Position numbers and translations under genes: made by a program
Shown: positions 8,332 through 15,952 of the stretch, one piece after another
Layout: the number at the start of each line of letters is the position of its first letter
How positions within the stretch are numbered: the first letter of the stretch is position 1
Assembly (NCBI GenBank): GCA_902625215.1
Contig: CACOAO010000017.1
Coordinates: forward strand, 1-36,689
Direction: 5' to 3'
DNA from: an uncultured SAR116 cluster alpha proteobacterium
Lineage (GTDB): Bacteria; Pseudomonadota; Alphaproteobacteria; Puniceispirillales; Marisalimonadaceae
Length of the DNA: 36,689 bases
The notes under the pieces: generated by a model
Seen by the model: the letters and a program-made list of their open reading frames with translations, nothing else
Told to the model about the DNA's origin: nothing
Database searches by the model: none

Positions 8332-8889
8332 ATGACTGCTATTTCATTTTCTCCCACTTTAGTTTTAAATGCTGACTATCAACCTTTAAGTTATTTTCCA
8401 CTATCGCTGTGGTCATGGCAGGATACAATAAAAGCTGTTTTCCTGGATAGGGTAAATATAGTATCTGAATATGACGAAATTGTAAGATCTCCTGGTTTTT
8501 CAATGAAAGTACCAAGTGTAATTTCTTTAAAAGAATACGTAAAAAACCAGAAATCACCTGTGTTTACAAGATTTAATGTTTTTTTAAGAGATAAATTCTC
8601 TTGTCAGTATTGTGGTGTTGTTAAACAGTCACATGATTTAACATTTGATCATGTAATACCTAGATCTAAGGGTGGAAAAACTAATTGGTCAAATGTGGTA
8701 GCTGCATGTAGGCCTTGTAATTTCAAAAAAGGCAGTAAAAGTGCTAAGGAAATTAGTATGTTTCCAATTATCAAACCTGAAGCTCCTACAATTAATTTGT
8801 TGAAAAGAAATGGGAGACATTTCCCTCCAAATTATTTACATGAATCTTGGCGGGATTTTTTGTATTGGGATACGGAACTAGAAAGTTGA
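8332..8889 (+). CDS. HNH endonuclease domain protein
   Basis: A 185-aa protein with a C-terminal HNH nuclease fold. A zinc-type CQYC pair (about residue 91) is followed by LTFDHVIPRSKGG, the HNH core with the Asp-His pair, then NVVAACRPCN with the second CxxC pair. The N-terminal 80 residues (LVLNADYQPLSYFPLSLWSW) are the usual leader of this widely distributed stand-alone HNH family. No methylase, intron or phage context is visible, so a homing or restriction role is not supported. Its precise job is unknown. It converges on the dsbB region with 18 bp between stops. Confidence 0.85.
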   Translation: MTAISFSPTLVLNADYQPLSYFPLSLWSWQDTIKAVFLDRVNIVSEYDEIVRSPGFSMKVPSVISLKEYVKNQKSPVFTRFNVFLRDKFSCQYCGVVKQSHDLTFDHVIPRSKGGKTNWSNVVAACRPCNFKKGSKSAKEISMFPIIKPEAPTINLLKRNGRHFPPNYLHESWRDFLYWDTELES

Positions 8890-8907
8890 GTTTAGTTTAA
8901 ATTTAAA

Positions 8908-9039
8908 TCATATATATTCTGAGATCTTTAAAGCAGTTTTACAGCCGAGTTGAACATTAGCTTTCAATAATTTATAACCAGTTGCAGTTTCACCAGCACG
9001 ATCCTTTGTTAAAATTGAATCAATATGATTTTTATTTAT
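8908..9039 (-). pseudogene. Possible truncated coq7-like (demethoxyubiquinone hydroxylase) remnant
   Basis: Immediately after dsbB, in another frame, about 43 codons are open: NKNHIDSILTKDRAGETA and onward to ISEYI. The pattern I-L-x-x-D-x-AGE-x-A resembles the N-terminal start of COQ7-type proteins (I-x-R-V-D-H-AGE-x-GA), where the Glu is an iron ligand. From memory, coq7 often follows dsbB in alphaproteobacteria. The later residues no longer match well, the GQ that usually follows is absent, and the frame ends far short of the usual 170-plus residues, up against the HNH gene. It has no ATG of its own outside dsbB. A remnant or a chance match; weak call. Confidence 0.28.
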
Positions 9040-9530
9040 TCTTTTGCTAATATTTTCATTAATCTTTTGTTTAATAATAAAATACTTATTATCAAGAATG
9101 CAAAGAGTGATACTAGTGCGTTCCAACCAGCAAGAGAAAAACCAAATATTTCAAACATAACTTCATCACACTTTATTGGAGATTTATTTAATAAATTTGT
9201 AAGAGTGTCTTTTGAAAAATTAATATTTGATGAACACCCGTCAGGACCAGCCCAAAAACTCATCTCTATTCCAAAATGGTAAAATCCTGCTATAGAACTT
9301 GAGAGCCAAAGAATTCCTATTCCTAACAGTAGAAGTTTTTTAGAAATTGAAATTATCTTAACAATAAAAATAATTATCAAACTAAAAGTAATGATTGCGG
9401 CATGAAACCATCTTTGAGTGATACATAGATCACATGGCAAAGCCCCATGAAAATATTCCAAATAAAAGGCTGAAACTAGCATTAAAGAGGATATTAGAAA
9501 AGAGATTTTAAATATATTATTTATGGGCAT
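9036..9530 (-). CDS. dsbB: Disulfide bond formation protein B
   Basis: An inner-membrane thiol oxidase (164 aa) that reoxidises DsbA using quinone. The first periplasmic loop carries the redox pair CDLC in LPCDLCITQRW; the second loop carries the other cysteine pair (GCSS and IKCDE). Four hydrophobic helices surround these. The ATG directly abuts the stop of the upstream dedA-type gene, so the two form one transcript. Disulfide formation in the periplasm is relevant to the exported Sox proteins, though that link is inference. Confidence 0.92.
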   Translation of the reverse strand: MPINNIFKISFLISSLMLVSAFYLEYFHGALPCDLCITQRWFHAAIITFSLIIIFIVKIISISKKLLLLGIGILWLSSSIAGFYHFGIEMSFWAGPDGCSSNINFSKDTLTNLLNKSPIKCDEVMFEIFGFSLAGWNALVSLFAFLIISILLLNKRLMKILAKE

Positions 9531-10130
9531 TTAAAAAATATAAATCGAAAAAATGATAATTACTATTCCTAATATACTAGAAGATAAAAGAAGATGTTTT
9601 TGTAAAAATAATAGAGTAGGCATGCCAAAAAATTTAACCAAATATGCAACCACAAAAAATCTAATACCTCTTCCTGCAAGAGACATTAATATAAAACCAA
9701 AAATGTTTATTCCAGCCATGCCACTTGTAACAGTTATAATTTTGTAAGGTAGCGGGGTAAATGCTCCTAAAAAAATTATAAGCATACCATTTTCATTATA
9801 AGCCAGTTTTACTGCTTTAAACTTTTCTTCAGTAAACCAAGGTATGTTTAATAGTATATTTTCAATTGAGGGGCCTACAAAATATCCAAGTAACCATCCA
9901 ATAACTCCTCCAATCACAGAGCCAACCGTACAAAATAATGCAAATTTAAATGCTTTTTTTGGGGCAGCTAGTGTCAATCCAGCAAGAAATGGGTCAACTG
10001 GGATAGGAAAAATTATTGATTCTATTAAAGAAATAAAACCCAGAATTTTATCGGCAAGAGATTTTTCCGCATTATGCCTCGCTTTTTCAATTAAAAGATT
10101 GATTGTGGTTTTTATTTTTAAGTATGTCAT
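9531..10130 (-). CDS. YqaA-type DedA/VTT domain membrane protein
   Basis: A 199-aa inner-membrane protein of the DedA (SNARE-associated/VTT) superfamily, closest in layout to YqaA. It shows the re-entrant helix region IESIIFPIPVDPFLAGL (about residues 37-53), GSVIGGVIGWLLGYFVG (70-86) and the conserved FLGAFTPLPYKIITVTSG (about 120-137), followed by two more helices. DedA proteins are linked to lipid flipping and membrane homeostasis; the exact role of YqaA types is unresolved. It is the first gene of the dedA-dsbB pair. Confidence 0.85.
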   Translation of the reverse strand: MTYLKIKTTINLLIEKARHNAEKSLADKILGFISLIESIIFPIPVDPFLAGLTLAAPKKAFKFALFCTVGSVIGGVIGWLLGYFVGPSIENILLNIPWFTEEKFKAVKLAYNENGMLIIFLGAFTPLPYKIITVTSGMAGINIFGFILMSLAGRGIRFFVVAYLVKFFGMPTLLFLQKHLLLSSSILGIVIIIFSIYIF

Positions 10131-10176
10131 ATCGCTTGTCTTATAATAAAAAAATTATATTAATATTTTAAATTTG

Positions 10177-10182
10177 TTGACA
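10177..10182 (+). promoter_or_regulatory. -35 element of the tRNA-Leu promoter
   Basis: A perfect TTGACA sits 40 bp before the tRNA. No good -10 box lies at the ideal spacing; the TATTAC/TACTAA stretch at 10193-10201 is too close. Position and sequence suggest a stable-RNA promoter, but only the -35 is convincing. Confidence 0.35.
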
Positions 10183-10221
10183 TTGTTATATGTATTACTA
10201 AGTGAATTTCAATATTAATTT

Positions 10222-10306
10222 GGGGATATGGTGAAATAGGTAAACACGCTGGTCTCAAAAACCAGTGCCGAAAGGCTTCCCGGTTCGATTCCGGGTATCC
10301 CTACCA
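10222..10306 (+). tRNA. tRNA-Leu (anticodon CAA)
   Basis: An 85-nt class II tRNA read by eye. The acceptor stem GGGGATA pairs with TATCCCT (first pair G-U), followed by discriminator A and an encoded CCA. The anticodon stem CTGGT/ACCAG encloses loop CTCAAAA with anticodon CAA at positions 34-36, reading UUG leucine codons. A long variable arm (GCC-GAAA-GGC) marks it as leucine or serine type, and the T arm CCCGG-TTCGATT-CCGGG is perfect. The 202 bp after it, up to the glutamate synthase gene, hold no gene or clear terminator that I can see. Confidence 0.95.
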
Positions 10307-10508
10307 AACCTCACAGATTAAGTAAGAATAAAGTTTTTAAGACTTGATCTTGATCATTATATTTGTTTTGAGCATTTAACTGATCTTTTCACACAAATTA
10401 TTACACAAAATAAGTGAATTGTCTTTTTTGCATGTCTGAAATCTATCAATAACAGAGTAAAAGTTATTCATTTTGCATTAAACAGAATAAAAATTTTGCG
10501 GAATTTAA

Positions 10509-13500
10509 ATGAATAAAAAAAAGCAATCAGAGCTATTATATGACCACAATATTGAAAAAAGCAGTTGTGGTGTCGGTTTTATTACTAAAAAAGATAGTAA
10601 ACAAACTCATGATTTATTAATAAAGGCTCATGAAGCTCTATGCTCAGTTCCCCACCGTGGTGGAATGTCTTCTGAGGGAATTGGAGATGGTGCAGGAATA
10701 TCAATTGATTTATCAGTAGATTTTTTTTCAAAAATTACAAACAAAACCTTAAAATTTGGAGAATTTATAGTTGGCAATTTTTTTATGCCAAAAAATACAG
10801 CTAACAAAGTAATCGCTAATAACTTAATTATTAAAACTTTAGAAAATAGTGGCTTTACACTTATTAAATCAAGAGACGTGCCTGTAAATAAATCAGTTTT
10901 AAATAAAATATCTAAATCATCTCAACTATTAATAAAGCAATTTATTTTTAGTATTCAAAACATTAATGATAAGAATATAGATAAAGCTATATACCAATGT
11001 CTACTAGACATTGAAGCAGTAGCATTTAATGATAAGAAGTTAGATGAGTTGTATCCTCTTTCCTTATCTAGAAAACTACAGGTATTAAAAGGTAGGTTAA
11101 AGTCAAATGAGATTATACCTTATTTTAAAGATTTAAATAACAAATCTCATAAGATTTTTTCTTTATATTTTCACACTAGGTTTTCAACAAACACTGAACC
11201 TCATCCGTTTATGGCACAACCTTTTAGATTGATAGCGCATAACGGAGAATTAAATACAAATAAAAAAAATATTCTATCAGAAAACGCAGCATATAAATCT
11301 AAGAATAAAAATATTATAAGACCAAAGGGTCAATCTGATAGTTGTAGATTGGATCAAACCTTACAAAATAGAATTTTTGAAGATGGATTAGACATAGTTT
11401 CTGCTGTAATTTCTATGATGCCACCGGCGTGGGAGAACGACAAAAGTTTATCTGAAGAGATTATAGCAATGTTTGAATATTTTTCATTATTTGAAGAAAA
11501 AAATGACGGTCCAGCTGCTGTTATATTTGGAGACGGAAATGTTATTGGTGCTAGACTTGATAGACTAGGTCTTAGACCGTTGAGAACAATTGAAACTGTT
11601 GATTATTTAGCAGCTATGTCAGAAGCAGGACAAATAAGTTTCCCAGAAGAAGAAATTATTTCAAGGGGAAGAATAGAGGCAGGGGGTATATTATTCTATA
11701 ACCATAAAGAGAAAAAAACATATAATACAGAAGATGCATTAAAACTTCTATCTTCTAAGACTAATTACAAAAAACTTTTACAAGAGTGCAGCATTAAGCT
11801 TCACCAAATTGAACAATTTAATGAAAGTAAAAATTCAATAGAAAATATAGATAATTTATCAGCTAAATACGTTGCTTATCATCACAATCAAGAAACCTTC
11901 AGATTTTTCTTGGATCCGATGCTTGAAACTGGAGCGGAAAAAGTTTCTGCGATGGGTTATGGTAATGCAATTAATGCATTGTCTGATCAAGAAGGTGGTA
12001 TGGCTAAATATTTTTCACAAAAGTTTGCACAAGTAACTAATCCACCTCTTGACTCAATCAGAGAAGCGGATGGAATGACACTTAGGGTATCACTAGGTTC
12101 TAAAACCAAAAATTTAAATAAGAAGTTTCCACAAATCATAATAGATTCTCCTATTTTAAAGCTTGACGATTTAAATAAAATTAAAAACCAGAATTATACT
12201 CCAATTAAAAATTTTGAAATTTTGTATGAACCAGATCATAAAAACGCTCAAAAAAATGAACGAATTTTAAAAGATCAAATTGAAAAAATTTGTTTAAATA
12301 TATGTGAGTTTGCATCATCTAGTGGAGGAATAATTATAATTTCAGATGCCAATGTTGATTCAAAAAAGGCAGTAATACCATTAATTCTTATAGTTTCAGC
12401 CATAAATCAATGTCTTATTAATGAGGGTTTACGTTTTAATGTTTCAATTATAGTTGAAAGTGGTCAGATTTGTTCTTCGCATCATATAGCATGCACACTA
12501 GGTTTCGGAGCTGCCGCTGTTTACCCATTATGTGTTGAAATGAGAATAAAAGAAAAATACTCATTAAATGAAACTTCAGCTTACAACAAGTTTATTAAAG
12601 CTTCTGAAAAATCACTTATGAAAATTATGGGTAAGGTAGGACTATGCACTGTAGAAAGTTACTCAGGTGGTGAATTTTTTGAGCCTAATTATTTAGATAC
12701 ATCAGATCCCTCATTAAAAAAATATTTTCCTAACATGTTTTCTCCTGTTGGGGGTGTAAGATTTAAAACTATCGCCCAAAGTTCTCTTGATTGGCACTTA
12801 AGATCTAACATTGTAAATAATGAAAAAGACATTCCTATCCTTGGACTTTTTAAGGAGCGTTCGGAAGGTGCAGGTCATTCTTATGGTATAACAGCTGTAA
12901 GAGAGTTTGTTGACTTAACAGAAGAAAAGATTTCTTTTAAAAAACTAAGTGATTCAGAAGATATTAAAAGATTAAGTTTTTTCACTATTAATCAAATGGA
13001 GGACGCATATGGTATTAGTGACGCAGGTTACAAAAACACAAGTTTTGATTCATTAAGTGATAAACAGATTGATGAATTTAAAATCACTCCCGGTTACTTT
13101 AATTTTATAAAATTAGTTGGAAAAGAAAGATTAGTTAGACCAGCTGCGTTAAGAGATGTGCTTGACTTTCCTCTAAATTTTGAAAGCACAATTGATACAA
13201 ATGATTTTACTAGTGAACTATTAAAATTAGATTATGTTGGTAACCATAATTTTTTAATAAAGGGATTAATAGTAAATAAAGTTCATAGAAACATCTACAG
13301 TGTTACATTTAGTAACAAGGAAAATATCAATATCAAAATTAAAAACTTTTCAATTTCTCTTCAAAAAGTTTTTAAAGAGAATGTTTCTGAAATGTTGATT
13401 AAAAACCAACATTTACAATTTAGAGCCAGAAGTAAAGCTGACAATTTTTTCTCAAATTTTAAAACAGCACCTAATTCAATTGAATTAAGTCAAGTTCAGC

Positions 13501-15929
13501 CTGCTTCAGAGATTACAAAAACTTTTGCTTCAGGTGCTATGAGTCATGGTGCGTTAGTTTCAAATGCTCACGAAGCAGTAGCTCATGGTACTAATATGGT
13601 AGGAGCGCTCTCAAACTCTGGTGAAGGTGGAGAGCATATGTCAAGATATGGTACCATTCGTGCATCCAAAATTAAACAATTTGCATCTGGTCGTTTTGGT
13701 GTTTGGGCAGGATATCTTGCTGATCCAATGTTAGAACAAGTTGAAATAAAGATAGGACAAGGGGCAAAGCCTGGAGAAGGTGGACAGTTACCTGCATCTA
13801 AAGTGTCAGTTGAAATAGCTGCTGCCAGAGGAGGTGTTCCTGGCGTTGAGTTGGTTTCTCCACCTCCCCATCATGATACTTACTCAATTGAAGATTTAGC
13901 TCAACTAATACACGATGCAAAAGCAGCTAGGGTAAAGGTTATTGTAAAGCTTGTATCATCTGATGGTATAGGTACCATTGCCGTTGGTGTTGCCAAAGCT
14001 GGAGCTGATGTAATAAATATAGCAGGTGGTACTGGGGGCACTGGTGCGGCAGCTGTAACATCACTAAAATATACGGGAAGATCAGCTGAAATTGGATTAG
14101 CTGAAGTTAACCAAGCCCTAAGTATTAATAAAATAAGACAAAAAGTAATCTTACGTTGCTCTGGAGCACATCAAACCGGTACTGACGTCGTTAAATCAGC
14201 TATATTGGGCGCCGATAGTTTTGAGTTTGGAACGTCGGCAATGATGATGCTGAAATGTGTCATGGCCAAAAATTGTAACATTAAATGTCCAGCTGGCTTA
14301 ACAACAAATTCGGAGTTATTTGACGGTGATCCAAGAGCACTAGCCCAATATTTTTTAAATATCGCACATGAGGTAAGAGAAATTTTAGCTAATATTGGCT
14401 TTAAATCTATTAAAGATATTAGAGGGCGTACTGATTTATTACATTTAATTAATCATAAATCTTCTGTTGGACAACTTAACCTTAAAATGATGTTGAAGCA
14501 GGTAGATAATCTTAAAATTTTGAATCCAATCTATCTTGAAAAAAACTATGACCATGACCAAAATCTATACAATTGGTTCTTAGAAAAATTTAATTTTTCA
14601 AAAGACGACACAATGTCAGCAAAAAAAATTACTCTAAATAATCGAAATAAAACGTTTGGTGGACAACTTTCAATTGATATTGAAAGGTATTTAAATTATG
14701 AACCCAAAATCAGTAAATTAGGGCAATCTCGTTTTTTTACTCTTCCTTCTGGGAGAAAGTGTTTAAAACCCAAATCACTTTTCATAAATACAGATGGTTC
14801 TGCTGGCCAATCATATGCAGCTTTTTGTAATGATGGTATGGTATTCAAACATATTGGGACATGTAATGATGGAGTAGGTAAATCTTGCTCTGGTGGAGAA
14901 ATAATTATCAAATCTCTAATAAATAATAATAAAAATATAATTCAAAATGTTTTGATAGGTAATTTTGCCTTGTTTGGTGCAACAGGAGGAAAATTATTTG
15001 TCGAAGGTCAAGCAGGTGACAGATTTGCAGTTAGAAATTCAGGTGCGACAGCTGTTATTGAAGGAGTAGGAGATTACTGTGGAGAATATATGACCAATGG
15101 AACTATTTTAAACCTTGGTTCTTTTTCAAGAGGTTATGGAAATGGAATGTCTGGAGGATTTTTATATCAATATGACCCATATAAAAAATTAAGTAATTTT
15201 ATTAGTACAGAGTCTGTTTTCATTGGAGAATTGTCTGAAAATACAGAAATTTCAAAAATACATGCACATACCATACAAAATTTACTGAAATGGCACCTTG
15301 ACGCGACAGGATCTAAGAAAGCCAAATATATCTTAGATAATTGGAGTATAGAAAAAAATAATTTTTCTTTTGTAACTCCGAAATCTCTATTACAGTATCA
15401 AGATTACGAAGAAATTTTAAAATCCAAAACTAGAAAAGAATTATTAGAAGAATTATCTTCTTACTTGGTCAAATTTCAAATACAGAAATTAAAAAAAATA
15501 TGGAAAGATGGCAAACATGTTTTAGACGGCCATGTTCCTAATGTTGATGAGACAGACAAAAGAAAAACTCATGAACTCCTAAATAATTGGAAGATATATG
15601 AAACAGCAAAAACTCTTATTGTTCCAGGTAGCTCAAAAACAATTAGAGACTTAATCTTAACTGAAGACTTTAATCTTATATCTAAACTATTGAAGTTTTC
15701 AAAAGATGCTATATCTAAATATAATGATGAAGAATTGTCAGTATTAATATCTAATAAAAGAATTGATGATTATAAATCAGCCTTAAGATTACGAAATGTC
15801 ATTTCAATTGATAGTCCAAGTACTTATGGTTGGTTAATTTATCAGCAAAATAAAAACAGTAAAATTATTTACAATATGCCTTCTTATGAAGAATTGTTCT
15901 TTGAACAATCACTCCATAGTTTTGTCTGA
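10509..15929 (+). CDS. gltB: Long, divergent glutamate synthase large subunit
   Basis: A 1806-aa GOGAT large chain; typical GltB is about 1500 aa. Domains in order: class II glutamine amidotransferase with the nucleophile Cys20 (SSCGVGF, so a 19-residue propeptide is removed) and RFSTNTEP / AHNGELNT; a central domain (FAQVTNPPLDSIRE); the FMN/synthase barrel from about residue 1005 (SGEGGEHMSRYG, GQGAKPGEGGQLPASKVS, PPPHHDTYSIEDL, GGTGGTGAA); [3Fe-4S] cysteines 1250, 1256 and 1260; and a C-terminal GXGXG beta-helix to about 1620. A further 180 residues of Lys/Leu-rich sequence have no counterpart in ordinary GltB. Several normally invariant stretches differ (GRSAEIGLAE instead of the usual LPWELGLAE). 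No gltD follows; a CysJ-like flavoprotein does. Glutamate synthesis from glutamine and 2-oxoglutarate is the likely reaction. Confidence 0.88.
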   Translation: MNKKKQSELLYDHNIEKSSCGVGFITKKDSKQTHDLLIKAHEALCSVPHRGGMSSEGIGDGAGISIDLSVDFFSKITNKTLKFGEFIVGNFFMPKNTANKVIANNLIIKTLENSGFTLIKSRDVPVNKSVLNKISKSSQLLIKQFIFSIQNINDKNIDKAIYQCLLDIEAVAFNDKKLDELYPLSLSRKLQVLKGRLKSNEIIPYFKDLNNKSHKIFSLYFHTRFSTNTEPHPFMAQPFRLIAHNGELNTNKKNILSENAAYKSKNKNIIRPKGQSDSCRLDQTLQNRIFEDGLDIVSAVISMMPPAWENDKSLSEEIIAMFEYFSLFEEKNDGPAAVIFGDGNVIGARLDRLGLRPLRTIETVDYLAAMSEAGQISFPEEEIISRGRIEAGGILFYNHKEKKTYNTEDALKLLSSKTNYKKLLQECSIKLHQIEQFNESKNSIENIDNLSAKYVAYHHNQETFRFFLDPMLETGAEKVSAMGYGNAINALSDQEGGMAKYFSQKFAQVTNPPLDSIREADGMTLRVSLGSKTKNLNKKFPQIIIDSPILKLDDLNKIKNQNYTPIKNFEILYEPDHKNAQKNERILKDQIEKICLNICEFASSSGGIIIISDANVDSKKAVIPLILIVSAINQCLINEGLRFNVSIIVESGQICSSHHIACTLGFGAAAVYPLCVEMRIKEKYSLNETSAYNKFIKASEKSLMKIMGKVGLCTVESYSGGEFFEPNYLDTSDPSLKKYFPNMFSPVGGVRFKTIAQSSLDWHLRSNIVNNEKDIPILGLFKERSEGAGHSYGITAVREFVDLTEEKISFKKLSDSEDIKRLSFFTINQMEDAYGISDAGYKNTSFDSLSDKQIDEFKITPGYFNFIKLVGKERLVRPAALRDVLDFPLNFESTIDTNDFTSELLKLDYVGNHNFLIKGLIVNKVHRNIYSVTFSNKENINIKIKNFSISLQKVFKENVSEMLIKNQHLQFRARSKADNFFSNFKTAPNSIELSQVQPASEITKTFASGAMSHGALVSNAHEAVAHGTNMVGALSNSGEGGEHMSRYGTIRASKIKQFASGRFGVWAGYLADPMLEQVEIKIGQGAKPGEGGQLPASKVSVEIAAARGGVPGVELVSPPPHHDTYSIEDLAQLIHDAKAARVKVIVKLVSSDGIGTIAVGVAKAGADVINIAGGTGGTGAAAVTSLKYTGRSAEIGLAEVNQALSINKIRQKVILRCSGAHQTGTDVVKSAILGADSFEFGTSAMMMLKCVMAKNCNIKCPAGLTTNSELFDGDPRALAQYFLNIAHEVREILANIGFKSIKDIRGRTDLLHLINHKSSVGQLNLKMMLKQVDNLKILNPIYLEKNYDHDQNLYNWFLEKFNFSKDDTMSAKKITLNNRNKTFGGQLSIDIERYLNYEPKISKLGQSRFFTLPSGRKCLKPKSLFINTDGSAGQSYAAFCNDGMVFKHIGTCNDGVGKSCSGGEIIIKSLINNNKNIIQNVLIGNFALFGATGGKLFVEGQAGDRFAVRNSGATAVIEGVGDYCGEYMTNGTILNLGSFSRGYGNGMSGGFLYQYDPYKKLSNFISTESVFIGELSENTEISKIHAHTIQNLLKWHLDATGSKKAKYILDNWSIEKNNFSFVTPKSLLQYQDYEEILKSKTRKELLEELSSYLVKFQIQKLKKIWKDGKHVLDGHVPNVDETDKRKTHELLNNWKIYETAKTLIVPGSSKTIRDLILTEDFNLISKLLKFSKDAISKYNDEELSVLISNKRIDDYKSALRLRNVISIDSPSTYGWLIYQQNKNSKIIYNMPSYEELFFEQSLHSFV

Positions 15930-15952
15930 AATATAAAATTGAGATTGATAAA

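Noticed and set aside
8332-8889. HNH protein as a homing endonuclease or restriction enzyme
   Set aside because: There is no intron, phage, methylase or repeat nearby, and the domain layout is that of a common stand-alone chromosomal family.
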